NCBI GenBank assembly: GCA_964603255.1
Contig: CAZRVA010000028.1
Coordinates: 1-27,968 of the forward strand
Origin: UBA6183 sp964603255
GTDB taxonomy: Bacteria; Bacteroidota; Bacteroidia; UKL13-3
DNA length: 27,968 bases
Reading direction: 5' to 3'
This document shows positions 1-7,780 of the stretch, piece after piece; the stretch's first letter is position 1, and the number at the start of each line of letters is the position of its first letter. A model generated the notes under the pieces. It ran no database searches, was not told where the DNA came from, and worked only from the letters and a program-made list of their open reading frames with translations. The position numbers were made by a program, and so were the translations under genes.

Positions 1-20
1 AGACTTTGCTCTCTTGTCCA

Positions 21-49
21 CTCAGCGAAAAACTCTGCGTTGCTCTGCG
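21..49. repeat. Degenerate CTCTGCG short repeat
   Basis: The heptamer CTCTGCG occurs at 33-39 and 43-49, with a degenerate copy (CTCAGCG) at 21-27, so the spacing is about 10-12 bases. On the other strand it reads CGCAGAG. Reiterated CGCAGAG intergenic tracts are a pattern I recall from other bacterial genomes, but I cannot verify copy number here. The array may continue beyond the left edge. No coding potential was seen in positions 1-115. Confidence 0.4.
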
Positions 50-115
50 GTTTCAATTAAAAGCCTGTGCAATTCTGAGTTTTCTGTGAGCGAAAAAAGA
101 TTGAACTCAACCCAC

Positions 116-154
116 AAAAAAAGCTGTTTCATTGTGCAACGAAACAGCTTTTTA
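116..154 (-). terminator. Intrinsic terminator downstream of leuS
   Basis: A perfect 10-bp stem is formed by AAGCTGTTTC (121-130) and GAAACAGCTT (141-150), with a 10-base loop. It is flanked by an A-run on the left and a T-run on the right, so it can act on both strands. It lies about 25 bases past the leuS stop and should end the minus-strand transcript. It could also stop a plus-strand transcript entering from the left of the window. Confidence 0.85.
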
Positions 155-177
155 TATTTAAAATGATGGTATAAAAA

Positions 178-3156
178 CTACACCACCATGTTGATGATCT
201 TACCTTTTACGAAAATGATTTTCTTAGGCGTTTTACCTTCTAACCATTTTTGAACCAACTCATCAGCCAATACCACAGGTTCAATTTCGGCCTGAGTCGC
301 ATTTAAGCTAAACTCAATATTGGTGCGGTGCTTGCCATTTATTGATACCGGATAACTAAAACTATCTTCAACCAAATACTCGGCATTAAATTCTGGAAAC
401 TGTGCATCTGCAATTGAGCTATTGTTACCCAAAGCATGCCATAATTCTTCGGTAATGTGTGGTGCGTAAGGATGTAAACAAACCAAAACTTGCTCTAAAA
501 TTTCGTGCTTGTTACATTTCAAATCTATCAACTCGTTAACGCAAATCATAAAAGCCGGAACAGAGGTATTGAATGAAAATGCTTCCACATCCTCGCCTAC
601 TTTTTTAATTAACTTGTGTAACGATTTTAGTTCTTTTTTATCGGCAACATCTTTAGTAACTATTAAATTACCATCAGCATCAAAAAACAAACGCCATAAT
701 TTTTTAAGGAAACGATGCACCCCTTCAATACCTTGTGTACTCCATGGTTTACTTTGCTCCAACGGACCTAAAAACATTTCGTATAAACGTAAGGTATCTG
801 CTCCGAATTTCTCAACAATATCATCTGGAATTACAACATTAAACTTAGATTTGGACATCTTTTCTACTTCGCCTCTAAGCCTAATAAACTTTGAGCCATC
901 TGGCTTTTTCTCCCATATCACATCTTTATCAATATCGAATATACTCTCGTCTCCATAATGCATTTTATACCACTGCAAATACAAGTGGAATTTTTCATAG
1001 AGTATTGAACCATCTAACTCGGTAAAAACCAGTGGCACTCTTTTTGAATCGTCAAAATTTCGGCCAATAAAAAACCTATTATCAACATCAAAAGTACGAC
1101 TACTACTCAAAAATGGTGACGCAAAAAATATCTTTTGCCCAATTGTTTCGATTCCATCTGGAGCAAGCCCATCTTCTGAAAGCTCATATTCTTTATTAAC
1201 CTCTTGCATTCCTCTCAATTCTATGAATAAGGAATTACCCGTTATCATCCCCTGATTAATCAACTTTTGTGCAGGTTCGTTTACAGGGATAAATCCTCTA
1301 TCAAATAAAAACTTAGTCCAAAAACGCACATACAACAAGTGCCCGGTGGCATGCTCGCTTCCTCCCATATACAAATCAACATTGCGCCAATAGTTTACGG
1401 CCTCGTTGCTTGCAAATGCATTTTGGTTTTTAGGGTCCATGTAACGTAAAAAGTACCAACTGCTACCAGCCCAACCCGGCATGGTGGTGGTTTCTATTGG
1501 GTAACCTTCATTGTCTACACAGCCTTTTTCCTCGTTCCATTTCCATTTATCGGCACGTGCCAAAGGTGGCTCACCATCTTCGGTTGGTAAAAACTTATCA
1601 ATTTCGGGCAAAACCAATGGTAACTTATCTGTAGGAATTACCTGTGGCATTCCGTTTTTATAGTACACCGGAATTGGCTCGCCCCAATAGCGTTGGCGAC
1701 CAAATATGGCATCACGTAAACGGAAATTGGTTTTACCTTTTCCGTGTTCGCCTTTTTCAATATATTCTATCGCTTTCTTAATCGCATCTTTTACCTCTAA
1801 TCCATTTAAAAAATCGGAGTTGGTAAGTTGCCCTTCCTTGGCATCATAAGAAGCCGAATTTAAATCGTGATCTGCCGGTATTTTAACCACCGGAAGTACC
1901 GGTAAATTAAAGTGTTTTGCAAAAGCAAAGTCTCGACTATCATGAGCAGAAACGCCCATTACAGCTCCAGTTCCATAACCTGCCAATACATAATCGGCCA
2001 CCCAAATGGGCACCTCTTTACCTGTAAACGGATGTATGGCATACGAACCTGTAAATGCTCCGCTAATGCGTTTTACATCAGCCATTCTATCGCGCTCACT
2101 ACGGTTTTTAGCTTGATCAACATATTGCATCACGTCATCAACGTAATCGCCTTCCAGTAAATCATCTAAAAACTCATACTCAGGAGCAACAGCAATAAAA
2201 CTAACTCCAAAAATAGTATCAGGTCGGGTTGTAAAAACTTCAATATCAAAAGGCTTATCCTGTACTTTAAAATGCACGCTTGCCCCTTGCGATTTTCCAA
2301 TCCAATTGCGTTGCGTTTCTTTTAAACTCTCTGTCCAATCTAACCCATCTAAGTCGTTTAACAAGCGCTCGGCATAAGCAGTAATGCGCATGCTCCATTG
2401 CTTCATTAACTTGCGCTCTACCGGATAACCACCACGCTCACTTACACCATCTTTAACCTCATCGTTGCTTAAAACAGTGCCCAATTGCGGACACCAATTT
2501 ACGTATGCTTCGCTTAAATAAGCCAACCTAAAACCTTGAAAAACTTCTTCCCGTTTTTCGGTGCTAAAGTTGTTCCAATCTTCGGCTGTAAATGGCGGAA
2601 AATCTAACTCAACACCACCGGTTAAAACCGTATCATCAACACCACAAAAACCATGCTTACTAAACTGATCTGATAAGGTTTGAATAGGTTCAGCTTTATT
2701 GGTTGTTGGGTTATACCACGAGTTGTACAACTCAATAAAAATCCACTGCGTCCACTTGTAATAATCAGGATTTGAAGTACGCACTTCTCTATCCCAATCG
2801 TAACTAAAGCCTATTTTATCCAATTGCTCGCGGTAACGTGCAATATTATTTTCTGTAGTAATTGCAGGGTGTTGTCCGGTTTGAATAGCGTATTGCTCAG
2901 CCGGTAAACCAAAACTATCATAACCCATTGGGTGCAAAACGTTAAAACCTTTTAAGCGTTTGTAACGTGCATAAATATCGGAAGCAATATAACCTAGCGG
3001 ATGACCAACATGTAAGCCTGCACCACTTGGGTACGGAAACATACTTAATACGTAACACTTAGGTTTATTAGGGTTTTCGGTAACTTTATATACTTGTTGT
3101 GTGCGCCAATTGTTTTGCCACTTTTGCTCTATCTCAGTAAAGTTGTACTCTTTCAT
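178..3156 (-). CDS. leuS: Leucyl-tRNA synthetase
   Basis: Class I aminoacyl-tRNA synthetase that charges tRNA-Leu in the cytoplasm. The HIGH motif appears as HVGH at residues 49-52, inside the typical FPYPSGAGLHVGHPLGY context, and KMSKS is at 766-770. The CP1 editing domain is recognisable from TTRPDTIFGV and the AHDxRD motif. After KMSKS, the DTLRLYEMFLGPLEQSKPW block is typical of the family, followed by the anticodon-binding domain. From the chosen ATG the protein is 992 residues. That is longer than the roughly 920-950 I expect in Bacteroidota, and the excess appears to lie in the segment between LINQGMITG and the KMSKS loop. A TTG and an ATG lie just upstream in frame (3165, 3162), but MKEYNF fits the family N-terminus best. 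A terminator follows the gene, and DUF4290 lies upstream on the same strand. Confidence 0.97.
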   Translation of the reverse strand: MKEYNFTEIEQKWQNNWRTQQVYKVTENPNKPKCYVLSMFPYPSGAGLHVGHPLGYIASDIYARYKRLKGFNVLHPMGYDSFGLPAEQYAIQTGQHPAITTENNIARYREQLDKIGFSYDWDREVRTSNPDYYKWTQWIFIELYNSWYNPTTNKAEPIQTLSDQFSKHGFCGVDDTVLTGGVELDFPPFTAEDWNNFSTEKREEVFQGFRLAYLSEAYVNWCPQLGTVLSNDEVKDGVSERGGYPVERKLMKQWSMRITAYAERLLNDLDGLDWTESLKETQRNWIGKSQGASVHFKVQDKPFDIEVFTTRPDTIFGVSFIAVAPEYEFLDDLLEGDYVDDVMQYVDQAKNRSERDRMADVKRISGAFTGSYAIHPFTGKEVPIWVADYVLAGYGTGAVMGVSAHDSRDFAFAKHFNLPVLPVVKIPADHDLNSASYDAKEGQLTNSDFLNGLEVKDAIKKAIEYIEKGEHGKGKTNFRLRDAIFGRQRYWGEPIPVYYKNGMPQVIPTDKLPLVLPEIDKFLPTEDGEPPLARADKWKWNEEKGCVDNEGYPIETTTMPGWAGSSWYFLRYMDPKNQNAFASNEAVNYWRNVDLYMGGSEHATGHLLYVRFWTKFLFDRGFIPVNEPAQKLINQGMITGNSLFIELRGMQEVNKEYELSEDGLAPDGIETIGQKIFFASPFLSSSRTFDVDNRFFIGRNFDDSKRVPLVFTELDGSILYEKFHLYLQWYKMHYGDESIFDIDKDVIWEKKPDGSKFIRLRGEVEKMSKSKFNVVIPDDIVEKFGADTLRLYEMFLGPLEQSKPWSTQGIEGVHRFLKKLWRLFFDADGNLIVTKDVADKKELKSLHKLIKKVGEDVEAFSFNTSVPAFMICVNELIDLKCNKHEILEQVLVCLHPYAPHITEELWHALGNNSSIADAQFPEFNAEYLVEDSFSYPVSINGKHRTNIEFSLNATQAEIEPVVLADELVQKWLEGKTPKKIIFVKGKIINMVV

Positions 3157-3233
3157 TATCATCAAAAAAATAGTAAAAAGTTTTAGGGTTGATGTTTAAT
3201 TTCAAATCATCAAACCCAAAACAAAAACAGTTT

Positions 3234-4001
3234 TTAGCCTCTGTTTTTAGGATTGTTATTATTGTTGCGGAAACGATTGTTGTTATTATTTCCTCCGCCT
3301 TGGTTATTACGATTTTGCTGATTGTTTCCGCCACCTTGATTATTGCGGTTGCGGTTTGGTTGATTGCCGCCTTGACGGAAATTACGGTTATTACCTCCAC
3401 CACCTTGGTTGCTTCCTTGACGGAAGTTGCGGTTACCACCACGGTGTTGGTTTTGTAAGGCATTAAACTGCACATCTTCTTCGGTGCTTAAACGTATGCG
3501 GCCTTCACTTAATAACTCCAGGTGCGATAAAATTTCTTCGTCACTCAATTGTTCTTCGTTCCAGTTTTTACAAGCCTGTTTCATAAACGAACCAATCAGG
3601 TTAATGAAGCCGGCTTTTGTTGGCCCTTCAGGCATTTCGCCTGCACGCTCAATCATTTGCTCTATATTTTTTCCATAAAAGCGATACCTAATTCTGCGTT
3701 GTGGATATTTCATCATATCCGGTTTGATGGCAATACTTTCTCGTGTAGGAATTGGATAAGGCGAATCAACATCCAATTTAAAATCGCTGATTACAAAAAG
3801 ATGATCCCACAACTTGTGTTTGTAGTCAGCCACATCACGCAAATGCGGATTAAGCATCCCCATCAATTGTATTAAAGCTCCTGCTAATCTGTTGCGTTTA
3901 TCTCTATCGGGCTCGGCAACGGCAACTTCAACCATTTTTTGAATATTGCGACCGTACTCTGAAATTTGCATAAACCCGCGATCTGTATTGTACTCGGGCA
4001 T
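3234..4001 (-). CDS. DUF4290 protein with Asn/Gly/Arg-rich tail
   Basis: The N-terminal two thirds match the DUF4290 family, which I know only from Bacteroidota and which has no established function. The recognisable blocks are EYNTDRG, SEYGRNIQKM, MLNPHLRDV, KHKLWDHLF and DFKLDVDSPYPIPTRE. The last 70 or so residues are an extreme low-complexity tail of Asn, Gly, Arg and Gln, with repeated NQGGG and NRNFRQG units. The tail is positively charged and surely disordered, resembling RGG/NG-rich RNA-binding tails, so a nucleic-acid link is an inference. In-frame ATGs exist at 4052, 4019 and 4001. I chose 4001 because MPEYNT matches the family start, and because a TAnnTTTG-like box (4020-4027) directly abuts the 4019 ATG. 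The gene ends 77 bases before leuS on the same strand, and co-transcription is possible. Confidence 0.85.
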   Translation of the reverse strand: MPEYNTDRGFMQISEYGRNIQKMVEVAVAEPDRDKRNRLAGALIQLMGMLNPHLRDVADYKHKLWDHLFVISDFKLDVDSPYPIPTRESIAIKPDMMKYPQRRIRYRFYGKNIEQMIERAGEMPEGPTKAGFINLIGSFMKQACKNWNEEQLSDEEILSHLELLSEGRIRLSTEEDVQFNALQNQHRGGNRNFRQGSNQGGGGNNRNFRQGGNQPNRNRNNQGGGNNQQNRNNQGGGNNNNNRFRNNNNNPKNRG

Positions 4002-4158
4002 TTCCACTTGGTATTTCATCAAAAATAAATTTCGGTGTAATTTTAAGGCCACTTGTGCGGGCCTATTGTATTTAAAGCGGCAATTTAAAGGATTTAACCT
4101 AATAAAGAGAAAGTTTTTTCAACCCAAATTTTTAATTTGATGTACAAATAGAATAAAT

Positions 4159-4223
4159 CGATTTAGAAAATCTAACTTCTTGGCTTACGTTACACTTCAC
4201 CCAAAAGTTGATTTTCTAAATCG
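4159..4223. repeat. Long inverted repeat (hairpin 1)
   Basis: The arms are 4159-4178 (CGATTTAGAAAATCTAACTT) and 4205-4223, which is its reverse complement apart from a single bulged T. The loop is 26 bases. There is no T-run on either side, so this is not a standard intrinsic terminator. It lies in the non-coding stretch between the DUF4290 start and the end of the AlkB-like gene (4002-4357), in which I see no credible gene on either strand. Together with the adjacent second hairpin it fills most of the middle of that stretch. It could be an untranslated-region structure, a small RNA, or a copy of a small repeat element. Confidence 0.8.
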
Positions 4224-4228
4224 GGGTT

Positions 4229-4287
4229 AACCCAACTAATGCAGATAGTTCAGCTCATTCTTCGCCTTCTACTGCATAAATTGGGTT
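4229..4287. repeat. Inverted repeat (hairpin 2), adjacent to hairpin 1
   Basis: The arms are AACCCAACTAATGCAG (4229-4244) and CTGCATAAATTGGGTT (4272-4287). They pair as AACCCA/TGGGTT and ATGCAG/CTGCAT, with a four-base internal mismatch between the two helices and a 27-base loop. It begins 5 bases after hairpin 1 ends, so the pair reads as two tandem stem-loops. No T-run follows on either strand. The remaining sequence up to the AlkB-like stop (4288-4357) shows nothing further that I can name. Confidence 0.7.
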
Positions 4288-4357
4288 TAAGATGATTTTT
4301 AGCACTGTACAATTTCAAAACACAAATCCACATCACACTCATAACCAAAGTATAATA

Positions 4358-4969
4358 CTATTCAACCATACACCTAAACGTTAAATTAACCCTTGGTGTA
4401 ATCACTTTTGTAGTGGGCGGTAAACGGTGTAACCAATGTGTTTGGGTAGTGCCTTTCATAACTAAAATACTTCCATGCTCCAACAAAACAGAAACGGTTT
4501 GTTTGGTAACTTTATGTTTAAACGAAAATTTGCGTTCAGCCCCCAAACTTATTGATGCAATGGCTCCGTTTTTTTTCAATTCTTTTTCGGCATCGCTATG
4601 CCATGCCATTCCTTCGTTTCCATTGTGGTAAAGGTTTAACAAACACGAGTTAAATTGTTCTCCGGTTTGCTCCTCAACTATACTTTTAAGCTGCATTAGT
4701 TCTTCTGTAAAAGGTAATGCATATTTAGTAGTTTTAGAATACGTGTATGCAAAAGGTTTTAGTCCATACCAAGCTACTTTTCGGGCTGTAATTATTTTTT
4801 TGCCCATAATAATGGCTTCATCGTTTCGCCATTCAATATTGTTTAATAAGGCATGTAAATATGCATCTGCATCTGCTTGTTTTAAACATTTTCCATAATA
4901 ATTTACCTCACCATCTACAGGCAATAAATTGGTGTTTGGGTTGATGTTTGAAAAACCAAATAAATCCAT
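4358..4969 (-). CDS. AlkB-type Fe(II)/2-oxoglutarate dioxygenase
   Basis: Likely repairs alkylated bases by oxidative demethylation in the cytoplasm. The jelly-roll core is clear. Taking the ATG at 4969 as residue 1, the iron ligands are H124 and D126 (WHSD) and H181 (WLHRLPP). R193 and R199 of RVNLTFR match the 2-oxoglutarate-binding RxNxTFR signature. The YHNGNEGMAWHSD stretch is typical of AlkB/ALKBH2-3-like enzymes. The length of 203 residues is normal for the short bacterial form. A longer frame starts at 4993, but it would overlap the upstream gene. The chosen ATG lies one base after that gene's stop, so the two are probably co-transcribed. Nothing indicates an Ada regulon. Substrate preference (DNA, RNA or other) cannot be told from sequence. 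Confidence 0.93.
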   Translation of the reverse strand: MDLFGFSNINPNTNLLPVDGEVNYYGKCLKQADADAYLHALLNNIEWRNDEAIIMGKKIITARKVAWYGLKPFAYTYSKTTKYALPFTEELMQLKSIVEEQTGEQFNSCLLNLYHNGNEGMAWHSDAEKELKKNGAIASISLGAERKFSFKHKVTKQTVSVLLEHGSILVMKGTTQTHWLHRLPPTTKVITPRVNLTFRCMVE

Positions 4970-4970
4970 G

Positions 4971-5543
4971 TTATAAGCTTTGCAATTGCTCAATTAATTT
5001 TTGAACCCTACGCTGTTGTGTAGCCACTTGTTTAGCTGATGTAAATGCCTGCACGGCTTCTTTTTTAAAGGTGAAATTCTGCTTATTGAACACTGCTAAT
5101 AGTTTGCGTTTGGTTAGTATACTTTTTAACCCGGTAGGTATTTCAATAGTTTTATCGGCCTTGGTCTCTCCTGCTTTATTGAGTTTAACAGCCTCTTTAA
5201 CATAAGCAACAATTTGTTTGCTGTCAATTTCATCAACATGGTTAAACTTAATGGTGCGCATTTTACTGTTGGCCTCACCTGCATTAAACAAGCCAAATTT
5301 ATCTTGCATATTCACCCCGTTAAAAAACACAATGGAGGCATGCCTTTTAAATCCCCATACATTACAAACCATTCCGTTGCAATAAAAGTTTGGGCCCCAC
5401 TTCCAATCTTCAATAATTTGTGGTTCGGCCTCGTGCACCAAAGCACGTAATTTATTAACCATTAACTGAATGTGCTCGGGCATTTTTGCAAAAGCATCAT
5501 TTATAAGCGCTGACGCATTGGCAACATGTTTTACTTTACTCAT
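4971..5543 (-). CDS. DUF1801/YdeI-like protein
   Basis: This 190-residue cytoplasmic protein has a DUF1801 (YdhG-like) N-terminal domain, seen in MPEHIQLMVNKLRALVHEA, IIEDWKWGPNFYCNG and the hydrophobic stretch HASIVFFNGVNM. A YdeI-type basic C-terminal segment follows (ALKSIL-like LKSILTKRKLLAVFNKQ and a QRRVQKLIEQL end). The function of the family is not established. I chose the ATG at 5543 because a longer frame from 5645 would read through the terminator of the upstream gene and add a non-family N-terminus. The stop sits one base before the AlkB-like start, so the two genes form a tight pair. That suggests a linked role, but nothing in the sequence tells what it is. Confidence 0.8.
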   Translation of the reverse strand: MSKVKHVANASALINDAFAKMPEHIQLMVNKLRALVHEAEPQIIEDWKWGPNFYCNGMVCNVWGFKRHASIVFFNGVNMQDKFGLFNAGEANSKMRTIKFNHVDEIDSKQIVAYVKEAVKLNKAGETKADKTIEIPTGLKSILTKRKLLAVFNKQNFTFKKEAVQAFTSAKQVATQQRRVQKLIEQLQSL

Positions 5544-5603
5544 TATCTTGTAAAAGTGTCGTTTCAAGGCAAAGATAAAATCTGATATAAGAATTACACC
5601 AAC

Positions 5604-5633
5604 AAAAAAGGCTGCCTTATTATAGACAGCCTT
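5604..5633 (-). terminator. Intrinsic terminator after the DUF2911 gene
   Basis: The stem is AAGGCTG (5608-5614) with CAGCCTT (5627-5633). On the minus strand it is followed by six T residues (5604-5609 as A on plus). It lies about 22 bases past the DUF2911 stop and separates that gene from the DUF1801/AlkB pair, which must then have its own promoter between here and 5543. Confidence 0.8.
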
Positions 5634-5655
5634 CAAACGAATCAATCGTTATATC

Positions 5656-6510
5656 TTATTTCTTTTTACCTGTACCAGCAGCTTTCCATTCTTCAATAGC
5701 TTTTTCTACCTGAGCTTTGTACCAGAAACTTTCTGGGGTTTTATCTCCCAATTCTTTTGCTTTTGTAGCGTAAGCGTAAGCATCTTTAGTCATGCCTTTA
5801 GCTGCTAAAATTTGAGCCTTTACCCAGTTATTAAACCAGTGGTTTTGCAGAGTTAAACTTAAGTTTACGTACTCTAATGCTTTGTTGTAATCTTTTTGAT
5901 CAAAATAATAACGAGCAGCGTTGTTGTATTGAGCCCATGTTGAACCTAAAGTTTTATCAATGTTTTCAACTGCTTGTTTGCTAGTTGATAAAACAACTTT
6001 AAAGCTAACACGAATTTTTTCCCACTCCATATTTACCGAAGTTGACTCTTCTGTAAAATCGCTGAAGCTGTATTGTAAACGCTCACGGCTTGCAACATTT
6101 GTTGGGGTTACATTAAAGCGTACCACATCATTTTCTTGTTTGTAAGATTCTTCTGATGCATTAGCATCTTTATTGATGATAACTGTCCATGCTGCGCTGC
6201 TTGGTATCATAAAAATACTGTATGAACCTTTGCTTACTGCTGCACCTTCAATGGTAACATCTTTGCTGAAAGTAATTTTTGTAGCTGCATTTGCACCTGC
6301 TCTCCATACTTTATCAAACGGAACTAAACCACCCCAAATAGTACGACCTTTTACTGCAGGGCTGCTGTAATCGATAGTAATATCTGTTAAGCCTACTTGT
6401 TGCATTACACTTGATTTAGGACTTGGCTGAGGCAACTGCAACTGTGCATTAGCTACAGATAATTGAAGCGCTAACGCTCCTGCTAAAATTAGTTTTACTG
6501 TTTTCTTCAT
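5656..6510 (-). CDS. Exported DUF2911 protein with TPR-like C-terminus
   Basis: The protein has 284 residues. A Sec signal peptide covers about residues 1-22, with cleavage after the ANA of SVANAQ. The mature N-terminal part (about 25-180) carries DUF2911 hallmarks: PSPKSSVMQQVG, ITIDYSSPAVKGR, WRAGANAATKITF, and GSYSIFMIPS. DUF2911 is common in Bacteroidota, with no established biochemical role. The last 100 residues are helical, with YYFDQKDYNKALEYVNLSL and KGMTKDAYAYATKAKELG resembling two or three TPR units. It is probably periplasmic or surface-associated. Its own terminator lies downstream, and the dehydrogenase ends 54 bases upstream on the same strand. A TATCTTTA motif in that gap resembles the Bacteroidota -7 box, but I found no convincing -33 partner. 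Confidence 0.9.
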   Translation of the reverse strand: MKKTVKLILAGALALQLSVANAQLQLPQPSPKSSVMQQVGLTDITIDYSSPAVKGRTIWGGLVPFDKVWRAGANAATKITFSKDVTIEGAAVSKGSYSIFMIPSSAAWTVIINKDANASEESYKQENDVVRFNVTPTNVASRERLQYSFSDFTEESTSVNMEWEKIRVSFKVVLSTSKQAVENIDKTLGSTWAQYNNAARYYFDQKDYNKALEYVNLSLTLQNHWFNNWVKAQILAAKGMTKDAYAYATKAKELGDKTPESFWYKAQVEKAIEEWKAAGTGKKK

Positions 6511-6564
6511 ATGTATTTTATTGGTGTATGATTAAATTATAACCTGCGTAAAGATAAATAGTTT

Positions 6565-7353
6565 TTACAAATTAGGTGTACGTCCACCATCAACGGGAAC
6601 ATTTATCCCCGTAATATAGGAGGCAAACTCACTTGATAAAAAGGCAATAGCATAGGCTATTTCTTGTGGCGTTGCAAAACGTCCCATTGGTATTTCATCT
6701 GTCATTTCTTTGCTAACCTCTTCAATGCTATGGTTTTGTTTTGATGCTTTGCTTTCAATAATTTGTTTTAAACGATCGGTTCCTGTTGCACCCGGCAATA
6801 CATTGTTAACTGTAATACCGTGTGGAGCTAACTCAAAACTTAATGTTTTTGCCCAATTACCAACAGCTGCACGTATGGTGTTTGATACGCCTAAACCTTT
6901 TAGCGGTGCTTTTACCGATGTTGAAATAACATTGATAATACGTCCGTAACCACTTGCACGCATACCATCAACCACCGCTTGTGCCAATACCTGATTACAT
7001 AATAAGTGATTGGTGAATGCAGCAGTATACTCATGCAATTCAGCTTCAATAGCCAAACCCGCAGGCGGCCCACCGGTGTTGTTCACCAAAATATGATATA
7101 CTTTGGGTTCGTGCACTTTTTGCTGAATTTTTTCACGTAAATCTTCCGGCTTACTAAAATCTGCAGCAATGTAATCGTGAACCTGACCTTTTGAAGTATC
7201 TAAATCGCGGATTATACGACTTAAAATGCTTTCATTTCTAGAAATCATGGTAACATTGGCTCCTAACTGAGCCAATAACATAGCTGTTGCATTGCCAATA
7301 CCTTTAGTTGCGCCACACACAATGGCATTTTTTCCTGATAAATCTATATTCAT
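6565..7353 (-). CDS. Short-chain dehydrogenase/reductase, altered catalytic motif
   Basis: Rossmann-fold NAD(P)-dependent oxidoreductase of the SDR superfamily, 262 residues. The cofactor-binding GATKGIG is at 14-20, the NNTGG at 91-95 replaces the usual NNAGG, and the structural serine lies at S144. The canonical YxxxK should begin 13 residues after that Ser, but there the sequence reads S157-N-T-I-R161, so Tyr is Ser and Lys is Arg. The flanking block (RAAVGNWAKTLSFELAPHGI, TVNNVLPGATGTDR) is otherwise orthodox. I recall a recurring SDR branch with this SNT(L/I)R motif, so it is probably not a sequencing error. FabG-like automatic names would be unsafe. The start ATG overlaps the stop of the upstream thioesterase by 4 bases (ATGA), which indicates translational coupling. 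Confidence 0.93.
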   Translation of the reverse strand: MNIDLSGKNAIVCGATKGIGNATAMLLAQLGANVTMISRNESILSRIIRDLDTSKGQVHDYIAADFSKPEDLREKIQQKVHEPKVYHILVNNTGGPPAGLAIEAELHEYTAAFTNHLLCNQVLAQAVVDGMRASGYGRIINVISTSVKAPLKGLGVSNTIRAAVGNWAKTLSFELAPHGITVNNVLPGATGTDRLKQIIESKASKQNHSIEEVSKEMTDEIPMGRFATPQEIAYAIAFLSSEFASYITGINVPVDGGRTPNL

Positions 7354-7754
7354 AAAATATTTTCCTGTAGGCTATTAAACAGCCTTTCTAATTTTTCATT
7401 CTTCAAAATTTTTTGTCCGGTTTGCCCACTTGCTATTAAACGTTCACCTACTTTGGCCTCAAAATTACAAATAACATGATTGCCTTCAAGGCTTTCAAAA
7501 GTAGCTGTAAATTCAACGGTATTACCAATAAGTGCCGGGCTGTGGTGATTTACATATAGGAATGTTCCTATTCCTTCTTCATCAGCCTCCTTCATATCAA
7601 TAACAAACAAACGGCATACCCATTCTGCATCTCTGCCTAAAGCAAAGGTTGCATAAACCGGATGTACTTCACCCGAATCAAACGTGGCCGTATCTTGTTG
7701 CTCCACAAGTTTTGAGTATGTTTTAATGTCTCCGTTATTAAATATGTTTTTCAT
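7350..7754 (-). CDS. FlK-like hotdog thioesterase
   Basis: A 134-residue single-domain hotdog protein of the fluoroacetyl-CoA-thioesterase-like (FlK) family. From the ATG at 7754, T36, E44 and H70 have the same spacing (8 and 26) as the Thr42-Glu50-His76 triad known for FlK. The following SPALIGNTVEFTA strand and GERLIASGQTGQ end are typical of the fold. It probably hydrolyses an acyl-CoA or acyl-carrier thioester. Fluoroacetate itself is not implied. A frame beginning at 7784 adds ten residues, but its ATG lies inside a palindrome (7781-7806), and the shorter start fits the family better. It overlaps the dehydrogenase start by 4 bases, so the two are translated together and may act on the same acyl substrate. 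Confidence 0.87.
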   Translation of the reverse strand: MKNIFNNGDIKTYSKLVEQQDTATFDSGEVHPVYATFALGRDAEWVCRLFVIDMKEADEEGIGTFLYVNHHSPALIGNTVEFTATFESLEGNHVICNFEAKVGERLIASGQTGQKILKNEKLERLFNSLQENIL

Positions 7755-7780
7755 GGTACCTAAAATTCTAACTTCTATTA

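Noticed and set aside
3157..3165. Upstream TTG and ATG starts for leuS
   Set aside because: They add three residues not expected in the family, and MKEYNF at 3156 gives the usual N-terminus.
3134..3475. Long open frames on other frames and strands over the tail of the DUF4290 gene (also 3189-3458)
   Set aside because: They are products of the repetitive Asn/Gly/Arg-coding DNA. Their translations are low-complexity Val/Ile/Thr strings without family features, and the DUF4290 frame is clearly the real one.
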